64,000 nt of DNA from Chenopodium formosanum (Eukaryota; Streptophyta; Magnoliopsida; Caryophyllales; Amaranthaceae): contig CM044869.1 of assembly GCA_024500155.1 (NCBI GenBank), forward strand, positions 38,317,398 to 38,381,397, in the 5' to 3' direction. The notes beneath the pieces were generated by a model. That model did no database searches. It was given only the letters and a program-made list of their open reading frames with translations, and was not told where the DNA came from. Both the position numbers and the translations under genes were made by a program. Positions 55,779 through 64,000 of the stretch are shown here, piece after piece. The first letter of the stretch is position 1; every line of letters starts with the position of its first letter.

Positions 55779-56871
55779 TGATAGAGCACAATACACGAGG
55801 CGAGCTTCAACGACAAGATTCGGTGACCTCTTTTTCTATTTTTTTTTTATTTTATTCTTCCCCTCCCCAATAAGTCTAGCATAGGCACCCTCCATCATTA
55901 TTTTTAGATTTATTTCATTAGTTTGATTTTTTCACCCTTTTCATTTTAATAAAGTGAACATTTCTTTCCTTGCATATGATCATTGCATTGCATTAAAAAA
56001 ATAAAATAAAAATATCCATGCCGAACTAAGCACAAGGTATACCAATGATTTGAGGCACCTCTTCTAGCTACATCATATCACTTTTATCCCTTTCAAATAA
56101 TCCTTTTTTGATAAAACACTTTGAGCCTCGTCTCACGAAAGACTTTTCTTTTTTCAACCCACATCTACCTCACCTTTGGACATGACGGTGTGCAACTTAT
56201 GCAATTCCCAAATGCAAAAGCTTGAGTGATGTTATAAAACTTTTGAAAGATCAAAATCACAAAATAATAAAATTGTGCAAAAGGGCAAGTGTTCCAATGT
56301 CTTGGATATTAACATATCTTTGATTGGAACACGTCTCAGATTGTGTCTCTTATTGAGCGCTCGGTAATCTGTCTGATAAACATGAATGCCAAGTGAATGA
56401 TAGACTGCATAATCGGGATCGCCTACACTTATTAAAATAAAAAAAAATGCAAAAGCTAAAAAGAGAGAGCAAAAATATAAACAAAAGAGAATTCAAAAGT
56501 GAGGAAACCTCAAGCATACAAATACAAAGATTCAAAAGCAAGGTTGAACACTTTGGGGGCTTATCTAGGGTCTTAAGCCTTTATCCCCTTCTTCTTCAAA
56601 CCTTTAGCCTAACCACGTTATAATCCTTAAAATACCTCTTCAAGGTATACACACACTTGTGCGAGGTTCGACTAGAGCTACGTTCAGCCTGATTCCTAAC
56701 GGATACGTAGGCAAACTCACATTGAGGTGCAGCCATAATAAAAATGCATTCACATTCACATTCATGTATGATCATATCAAGGGATCTCCAATGCTCATCC
56801 CTATCAGAGGTAGAATTGGGGGCTTGATCCCTGCATCATTAGCCTACCCAACCTAAGAGTCACTATCATTT
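55779..56871 (+). other. Non-coding 3' domain of element E, left part
   Basis: No gene; collinear with B 8235-9290 and, reversed, A. It starts with a GATGATAGAGCA junction also present (as GATGATAAAGCA) in A. Confidence 0.7.
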
Positions 56872-58204
56872 TGTTGGGTTTCGGTGAGTCCGAAACACCG
56901 CGGAAGGAAACCCGAGCAAAGATCACACTCACAATAATTATAACCATAAAGCATAATTAACTTAAATAACAAGATTAATAAAGAGATTAATACCTTTGTC
57001 GCGTGCTTCGCTCACTTAATTGAGCTCTTATTTCGAAAGCTCTTAGCCCGCTTACACGAGGACCTCCAACGAAGTCCACCCTCAACCCGAGCACCGAAAA
57101 TGGTCTATTGCTTAGGAGTTAGTTGAGCCCGACCTTAAAACCCGAGTAATTAATTGTGTTTAAGGGTTTTCACAATGGTGATGCCTTTTTCAACATTACT
57201 CAAGCAATTTTCCCAATACCCCAACTTGGGTATATATAGGGAAAATCAAGAGTGAGAAAATCTCACCCATCAATGTGGGAGAATTAATTTTTCCATTTTA
57301 TTTTTAAATTAAAAATAAAATTAATAATCAAGCTACTAATAAATCAACAAGTGGCAAGCTCACATGAGAGGTTAAGTTAGGACCATTTGGAGAAGGGGGG
57401 GACCAAACTTTCTCCCCACTCCTCTCCCATAGCCGGCCAACACTACACCAAGCCCTCCATTTAGCTCGCGCCACGTGGCAGCCCCACACTTGGGCACCAA
57501 GGGTGGGCTGCCACGACTGTTGCCCCCTTCGGCCTAGCAAGCTTATGAGTACGGGTTGCTGCTGGCCGAAGGCTGCTGCTAGCAAGCCACGCACCATGTG
57601 CAGGCTGCTAGCTGCAGCATGCTAGCACGCCACACACTAGGTGCGGGCTGCTAGCTTCGGCTTGTTGGCATGCCACGCACCAAGTGCGGGCTGCTAGCCT
57701 CGGCCAGCAGCTAGCATGCATCGCACATGGTGCGGGCTGCTAGCTGGCCATGCTAGCCAAGGTGCGCTAGCACATATTTCTAGCCACCTTGCTAGGACAC
57801 ATGCCCCTAGCACTCGGGCATTCCGATGCTAGGGGTATTTTAGTCATTTTGTTGATTTATTAGTAATTTTCTCGTCTCGTCTTTTATTATTTGTAACTCG
57901 ACTTCCGACACTCAGTTTCGACGCTCCAAGCTCGAATTTCCGACGTCTAAATATTAAATACTGGGTTGACTCATAAATTCCTTCCGAATTAATTCATCGC
58001 TTCGCTTTGTTAGTTGCTTGGGTGTAACCCGAAGTGTTCAGTCAAGATTAAGCTGTAATATTAATTATACATTAATATTACTAATCGGAAGCGGCCTCCA
58101 CCCAGGCATTCCGATCACTTGACCTCACTGAATAATTAGCTTTCTAATAATTCTTAACCCTCTATCAAAATAATACACTTGTTCGAAGGACACCATTCCT
58201 TTCA
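56872..58204 (-). mobile_element. copia solo LTR with perfect TSD
   Basis: 1333 bp from TGTTGGGTTTC to CATTCCTTTCA on the plus strand, the reverse of the copia LTR at 22650 and 49270. Duplication CATTT at 56867-56871 and 58205-58209. No internal sequence. A GC-rich tandem region (57480-57830) has four units with GTGCGGGCTGCTAGC. Confidence 0.92.
57590..57760 (-). repeat. GCTGCTAGC minisatellite in copia LTR
   Basis: Four units of about 45-55 bp, each with CACGCACC..GTGC and GGCTGCTAGC. The LTR at 22650 has a shorter, rearranged form (22840-22930). Confidence 0.6.
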
Positions 58205-59029
58205 CATTTGACTCTTTGAAAAGTATTTTTCCACACACTTAGCCTTTGCAGCCTAACTTTATTGTCACTCTCACACACATCACAGATACATGACCAAATA
58301 ATCCTTCCCCTAGGAACCCTTTATCATGAAATCTTAATACAACGTTGAAATATGCTTTGTCATACCAAAATCACTCATCACTTGTAATTATCATTGCGTC
58401 ACAAAGTATAAAATACTTAGCCTCCGTGCCTAAGTTACCCAAATACTTTCATTATCGAGTCATCAACTAAGATAGTCTAGGATGTTACAATCCTTGCACC
58501 ATGAGATACAACATTAATCCATACATTTGATTAAGCTCATTCCACATGCACCATCCAACACTCAAACACTTCCAATTCGATTCCTTTTCACGTTTTTCTT
58601 TTTCAGGAGAAAGTCGGTTCCTTCCACAAAAATGACATAAAATTTTTGCTTTTACTGCATTTTTTGAGTCACACAAGCACATCACAATACAATGAACACA
58701 CGAGTCATGTACATTGAGTCATTTCATATCCCATCGATTTGAGTTTACACATGTGTTAAAACACATTAATTAACATAAAGAGTCAAATACACTAAACCTT
58801 GAGTCAACCTCAAGTCAACCAAACACAACGAGTCAAAAAAAGCAAGCCATAGGTCAACCCTAAGAAAAAACATAAGCAAAGTCCTACAGTCCAAAACATA
58901 GATGCAAATGTAATAAGTCCCAGACGGATAAGTGATCTTTACAAAGATCTAAGGCAAAAGACGCAAGTTTTCAAAGACATGAAAAGCTAACACTTCTATG
59001 GCGAGAAGATGAGAGAATTTGACAAGACA
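58205..59029 (+). other. Non-coding 3' domain of element E, right part
   Basis: Continues from 56871 without loss. GGAGAAAGTCGG block at 58607-58618. No gene; the ORF at 58485-58685 on the minus strand is not shared in frame. Confidence 0.65.
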
Positions 59030-60020
59030 AATTAAGGCGTAGTGGTCTTCGACAACATCCCCGAAAGATGTGGAAGATGTCACCTTAATTTGAGAAGACG
59101 ACTCAAGGCGTAGTGATCTTCAACAACATTCCCTAGGATGAGAAAGTTGTCACCCGATTTGAGAGGATAGCTCTAGGCGAAGCAATCTTGGACGGTGTTC
59201 CCTAAGATGTGAAGGTTGTCGAACAAATTTGATTCAATAAAAATTGATTGTGTCCAGAGGCATAGACGACTCACACAGAAAGTTTCTCGAGGCGAAGAGG
59301 CCTATAATTATCGGACAAGTTTTTCCCAAGACGAAGGAAAATTTTCAATTGATGCACACTTCCCAAGGCGTAGAAGTTGGTGTTTGCATCCAAAAATGTG
59401 GGTACTGACTAGAATTTCACTTACGAGCTACTCAAGGCGTGGAAACTGTTAAACTATTAGGCTTCCCAAGGTGTGGAAAATCATCATTCAGAAGACTGCT
59501 CAAGACAAAAGAGTCTACGAGATGTTGCCCGAGGCGAGGAAATTTGTCATCATTCACTTGTGAGTTTCTCATGGCGTAAAAGCTCATAATAAGGATTCCC
59601 AAGATGTGGAAGACCATCATCCAATGGATCGCTCCAGACGTAGTGGTTCACAAGATTGTCGTTCAGTGGATCGCTCAAGGTATGGTGGTTCGCAATAGAA
59701 TTCCTAAGGCGTGGAAGATTATCGTTTAGTGGATCGCTCAAGGCGTGGTGGTTTGCAATACAATTCCCAAGGCGTGGAAGATTGTCGTCAAGTGTATTGC
59801 TCAAGACGTGGTGGTTCGCGATAGAATTCCCGTGACGTGGAAGGTCGTCAATCAAATGATCGAGTCAAGGCATAGACAAGATTTTGGAGACAGCAAAAAG
59901 CAGTAGCCTTCGACAGTGTTTCCTAGCTTGAGGAAGATTATCATAGGAAAATTGAAGATGGCTATAAGCAGTCACCTTCAACAGTGATATTCCTAGCTTG
60001 TGGAGGTCGTCACTGCGAAA
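59030..60020 (+). repeat. Tandem repeats in 3' domain of E, including a 63-bp array
   Basis: Diverged units with AAGGCGTGGAA or AGGCGTAG words from 59030. From about 59605 to 59855 there is a regular 63-bp period (GGATCGCTC at 59668 and 59731, GTATTGCTC at 59794). 59880-60020 holds TATAAGCAG units like those of B. Confidence 0.78.
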
Positions 60021-60229
60021 TGCAGCAAACAAAATCGGTTACTCTAGAGACGTGTGCTCGACGGTGCAAGATACGCATTTCTAACCCTTTTATCTGTTTA
60101 ACTAACGCTAGTTTGCAGGTATTGATGTTACAAGAGTGATTTAGGATCACAGAACATTCTGAATCATTCTCCGTCCCTATCGCTACTTTGACTTTTGTTT
60201 TCGAAACTTACGTTTCTCCAATCTTAGTC

Positions 60230-60243
60230 AAAGTGGGGGCTTC
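60230..60243 (+). other. Polypurine tract of element E
   Basis: AAAGTGGGGGCTTC before TGTAGACATC. Confidence 0.8.
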
Positions 60244-60265
60244 TGTAGACATCAAATTGTTTCTT
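60244..60265 (+). mobile_element. 3' LTR of element E, first bases
   Basis: TGTAGACATCAAATTGTTTC; the LTR then breaks off. Confidence 0.7.
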
Positions 60266-61220
60266 TGATGAGTATTTAGGTTGTTTTTACCTTCTTTTCA
60301 TAGCTTTCGTTCTTAATAAATGCTTAGTTTTATGCATTTTCTCTTTGTTTCCCCTTTTCTCTCTTATTTTGTGTTTTTATGGTTTTTCTTGTGTTTTCTC
60401 CTTTATTTCTCCTCTTTTCGTGGTTGTAGGTATTGTACAAGGTTCGGGTCTCGATATTGGTGGTTTTCTAAGTTAGAAGATGCTTTTGGAGTAAGCATAT
60501 AACATTGGGACAGCTCAAGATGCAGGGAAGTGGATGCTCCAAGTTCTAGCTCTTGCGCTCTCAAGCCGTGCCCTCATGAAGATGTGGTGTCGAACCCACT
60601 GTCAAGTCCATTTGAATCTTCCATGCTTAGTGTCTATCATCATCATACTGCGTGCACTCAAAGACCCTTTTGCGAATGCATTGAGCATCGAAGAAGTCGA
60701 AAAGAACCCACAAAGGCGCAGGCGCGCACCACCCTTGCGTTGGCTCGCAAGCCCCGTGTGAGGGCGCGCAAGCGTGGGTTCCCGATTTCGCTCGGTTTTA
60801 TTTTGCGCCTCTTATAAGTAACTATTTTAAACCCGATTTTTGTAAGAAGTTTTAGACATAGTTTTGAACATAATTTTAGCTTAGTTGAGAGTTTCTCTCT
60901 CTATTTTTAGGGTTAGTTTTGGAGTAGATTTAGAGAGAGAAAGTAAGATATTTCAATGTTGATGTGAGAGATTGATGATATAAGGGTGACAATTGTGTTA
61001 AAGATATTCTCTATTATCAATGAGCATTTCTAACTCTATCTCATCTTGTTGTTTTGTTTAGATTCATGTTTGTTTGATTTGATTTGGATATTTGATCTTG
61101 ATTAGTGTAATTGTTCTTCATATTTTGTTGATTCTTGATTTCTTAGTTGTTTGTTGATTAGATGATGATTCTTGAGTAGTTGTTTGGCTTGGGATTTGGT
61201 GAAACTTGTATGATTGATTG
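60266..61220 (+). mobile_element. Athila-like LTR fragment inside E's 3' LTR
   Basis: Begins TGATGAGTATTTAGG and matches the plan of 10305-11180: T-rich start, GTTGTAGGT-type junction, GC-rich CpG stretch (60700-60790) with GCGCGCAAGCG, AACTATTTTAAACCCG, and a GAGAGAGAAAG leader. It ends abruptly where E's LTR resumes, so both its right half and about 1 kb of E's LTR are lost. Confidence 0.5.
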
Positions 61221-61907
61221 CTCTATATCTTTAGGAAACATGCTTAGATTATTCTAATTCCTAGTATCATGTTAGGATGTCTTTATGATTCCTAGTATCA
61301 TGTTTAGGGTATTAACTAATATTTCTAATCTCATGTATGTTTCTAGTATCATGTTTAGGTTATTTCCTATTTCTTCTATCATGTTAGTATCATGTTAGGG
61401 CTAAAGCTTTGATCATTACTGTTTAGTGACATGCTAGGATTTGTTATTAATCATGTTAGTATCATGCCTAGGATCTTGCTAATATTATTATGCTTTGATG
61501 AGATTGTTATGATGATGATGATTTGTTGTATCAATAATTTATTATGATGCTTGACATATTATTGTTATTTCTTTATCACGCCCTCTCTTGCAGGATTAAA
61601 GGGAATTTGTACTTGAAATCACGCTCAATAAGATAATTAATAATTTTATTTAGGCTAATATTATTTTAATTCAAGTGATCGCGAATAATATTTTTGTTTG
61701 TGCATTAATATTCCACAAACATAGATTAAATAGGTTTAGGATTAATATATTGATTGTATGTTAGTTAGAAAGCACACATGAATATGAGAAGAATAAAGTA
61801 GAGGCCTACTTTTAGGGCAGGTTCAATCTCTTTTATGTTGGATTTGTACGTTCATCCTTGAATATCCAGTCATGGTTCAAGACCACAATGGAGTTTGCGA
61901 TTTCATG
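61221..61907 (+). mobile_element. 3' LTR of element E, right part (truncated)
   Basis: Very close to 52241-52930 of the 5' LTR, starting CTCTATATCTTTA. It breaks off at TTTCATG, so the CCCTACA end is missing. Confidence 0.85.
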
Positions 61908-62345
61908 ATAGAACTTCCTGTCGGGACAGGAGGCAAGAAGTAGATGTCTACAGATTGTTGTGATATTTTCCACGCCTAAGGAATGCTAATAGATGATATA
62001 ATCGCTAACTTCTTCGCCTTGAGAGGTGGCAATGACGGACAATTTTTCATGCCTGAGGAAAAGCTTGTCTAATTGAACATTACAAGTCTCTATGTCTCGA
62101 GAACCTTGCATCATGGATTGTCTTCGCTTTGAGAGATGATCACTAATGTTCGAAAAAATGATAATGGTTTTGTAGTACCCGAACGTGGACGGTAGATGGT
62201 TCATTTGTCCCCAAACGTGGGTCATTAATGGTTCGCTTAACCCCGAACGTGGGCCGTAAATGATTAGACCTTCAAGCCAAGTATATTCGACCGTATAGAT
62301 GCTGGAAATATGACATAGATGCTTGCTAGGAGCAAAATGGTGATC
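61908..62345 (-). mobile_element. 3'-domain remnant of a further minus-strand Tat element
   Basis: Reverse-oriented repeat words (CACGCCTAAGG, TCGCTTTGAGAG), like the AAGGCGTGGAA units of E, plus a 32-bp array with CGAACGTGG at about 62179, 62213 and 62242. With the antisense gene to its right, this fits the layout of F mirrored. Confidence 0.55.
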
Positions 62346-63375
62346 TCAGCACCATTTAAATATTGGTTAGAATTTCTTGCGAGTTTTCGGTGAAGAAATA
62401 ACTGCCAAAAGGCTGCGAAAACCCATTCAAACTGATCAAATGATGTTAGGAATATTCCCGAAAGATTCCTAAAGGTTGCAGAACACGCGTAATTACCACG
62501 TCAAAGATATAGAACACCTTGACAAAGTATCAGGTGTCATTACGTGGAATTGTGTACCGTAACGCGGTGCATGTGCCGTGTCATGGTGATTTTTTTTTCT
62601 TTTAAATTCAACCATGCGTGATTTTTTCCGATTTCACTTTCAGTGTTTTTGTTGTTCGAGTTTCATCTTCGTCGTGCTGCTATTCTTTGAGCATTCTTAC
62701 TTGTTTCTTCACCAATTTCGTTCAAATCTTTTGCAAAGCTTCTAATTTTCACATTTCTACATCAATCCATGTAAGTTTATTCAACTTTCTCTTCGAATTT
62801 TGCTGTAAATGGGTGATTTTCGTATGGAAACCCTTGAAAAATCGAATTGGGTGTTTTTAATTTTCAGCTTTTATGTTGAAATTGTTGCCATGAATTTGTT
62901 TGTATAAGAATGTATATTGGTTTGTTAGCAATTTGAGACCAAGTTTGCGTGATTTGGTGAAGAAATGAGCAAATCACCATTTTTTAGTACTACTTGTATT
63001 TGAATGGTGTTTTTCATGTCGTTCTTGTTGTTTTTGCACTTGGAATGATAATGTAATTGCTGTACATCTTGTAAAATATGCATGCTTTGATGTAAAGATA
63101 TGTTGTTTTTGTGAAATTTAAAACATGCTCTGTTTTACATTGTCATGGAGAACATAGTATCATGCAGCTAGGAGAACTATAGTATTAATTTGTCATGGAG
63201 AAACTAAGTACTAGAAACGATTGCATAGTTTTGCTAATTTTTAGCCTTGAGGTCAAAATTTAGCATATGACGAATGCAACTTTAAGGTAGTCTTCAAGCT
63301 GTTTTGAATAAATAATTAAATAACTTAAGAAATGATGCTAAGTATTTAGATTTTTATCTTTTTTTAACACAATAG
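62346..63375 (+). other. 5' region of the right-edge plant-mobile-domain gene
   Basis: Collinear with 38603-39300 of F in reverse. A donor CCAT|GTAAGT at 62771 and an acceptor AACACAATAG|CATTCT at 63375 define a probable 605 bp 5' UTR intron. The ORF at 62618-62860 lies across this leader and is not supported. Confidence 0.5.
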
Positions 63376-64000
63376 CATTCTTAGATGACAAGACTGAGAT
63401 ATTTCTACCATGGCCAGAGTCGGGCCTTTAGAGAGGATACTCCCTCGATTTCCGAGAACGCGGATGAGACTTTGGAGCCAAAGCCCTGATATTCCACGAG
63501 TTAGAGTAGGGGGACTCCATCGGCATGGACACCGGACGAGTTGATTTTCTGTCGTGAGAACCACGTTTCACATTCTCCACTTGCTGGATTAGTCGATGGT
63601 GTACTTCGCCATCAAGGTTCAAGAGCTGGAGATTTGATTCCTTGGCTTTACGGTCTCATCACAGGATACCTTGTCACCAATGCCTTGTGGGAGTCCGCAG
63701 ATTTAGGTTATTTCTACTCAGTAGTAGTAGGATTTCGCATTCCCCGAGGCAGATGTTCGATTATCGTTCGAGCCTTGTTGGAGTACTTCTAGGATACTAC
63801 CAACCTTCCACTTTTCTTAGGGGGAGATGATAGTGACCCCCCTCGACATCAGCATTATCAGCAACCTACGCTTTACGACTCGATGTGTTCAGTAGATACC
63901 TAACCTCACTTGGGGGTCGAGTAATGTAGCGGGTTTGCTAGGTCCTATTGTTCACCATATTAAGACTCAGCCGGTGCCTCGGGTTGGTCCTCGGAGTAGA
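63376..64000 (+). pseudogene. Plant mobile domain gene, second copy (runs off right edge)
   Basis: Homologue of F's antisense gene 2, on the plus strand and so antisense to the minus-strand element at 61908. Frames shift several times. One frame reads ALLEYF then stop then DTTN, and another continues GEMIVTPLDISIISNLRF, matching FFWDTTNTFHFPLGEM and TITPIDFSLITGLEF of the F copy. The Trp codon of the core has become TAG (about 63790). A possible start is at 63410. Its 3' exons are beyond the window. Confidence 0.55.

Larger units (their letters stand above)
49655..61907 (+). mobile_element. Element E: gag-only Tat-type LTR retrotransposon with three later insertions
   Basis: 5' LTR (49655-50725 and 52241-53089) split by a solo LTR, primer site, leader, truncated gag, pol-less 3' domain split by a copia solo LTR, 63-bp tandem repeats, polypurine tract, and a 3' LTR whose first kilobase is replaced by an Athila-like fragment. 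Gag ends at the same point as in A. The left flank is cccga; the right end of the 3' LTR is deleted. Confidence 0.88.

Noticed and set aside
59216..59855. ORFs in the tandem repeats of E
   Set aside because: The 63-bp period is a multiple of three, so open frames arise from repetition; the residues repeat with the array and match nothing.
1..64000. tRNA, rRNA, organelle-derived or single-copy host genes
   Set aside because: No cloverleaf with tRNA boxes, no rRNA signature and no intact multi-exon gene outside the retroelements could be seen by eye.

Overview
The window looks like intergenic heterochromatin from a flowering plant, probably a eudicot. It is AT-rich and I could support no host gene, tRNA or rRNA. 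Almost every segment can be assigned to nested LTR retrotransposons. The dominant family is a Ty3/gypsy family of Tat type (Ogre/Retand-like). Its LTRs begin TGTAGACACC and end CCCTACA, its primer-binding site reads TGGCGACTCCACTGGGGA, and its polypurine tract is AAAGTGGGGG. Its pol carries a second RNase H, and it has a long 3' domain with tandem repeats and antisense genes.

Layout. 1-8234: element A (minus), a gag-only non-autonomous copy whose 3' LTR runs off the left edge. A sits in element B (plus), of which 8235-15047 is visible: 3' non-coding domain, an Athila-like LTR insert at 10305-11758, and the 3' LTR at 13078-15047. B sits in an old Tat pol remnant (15048-15194 plus 17895-17970), which is also split by a 2.7 kb Tekay-like solo LTR (15195-17894, TSD ACTAT). 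18412-20551: 5' LTR and leader of element D. 20552-22649: a Transposase_28-type gene remnant with its own TATA box. 22650-49654: a Ty1/copia element (minus the F insertion) with a decayed gag-pol. Its 5' LTR is split by element F (23619-41791), the only copy here with pol, and its 3' LTR is cut by element E (49655-61907). E is a second gag-only copy carrying an LTR-in-LTR insertion (TSD CTCTA), a copia solo LTR (TSD CATTT) and a disrupted 3' LTR. 61908-64000: remnant of another minus-strand Tat element with its antisense plant-mobile-domain gene.

How it works together. F encodes, in sense, gag, protease, RT, RNase H, archaeal-type RNase H and integrase, all broken. On the opposite strand downstream of integrase it carries two further genes (34163-35637 and 36221-38602), and both still contain apparent introns. 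A and E keep LTRs, leader, gag and 3' domain but lose all of pol and both antisense genes at one shared breakpoint, so they form a lineage that would need proteins from F-like relatives. 

The most unusual signal is in the LTRs. Downstream of the TATA box they carry two sequences that look like spliceosomal introns. One LTR (element B) lacks the first of them exactly at the GT/AG borders, as if spliced RNA had been reverse transcribed. The leader carries a further conserved splice donor at the end of a conserved small ORF.

All calls come from reading the sequence by eye. Family names rest on recognised motifs and no database search was made.
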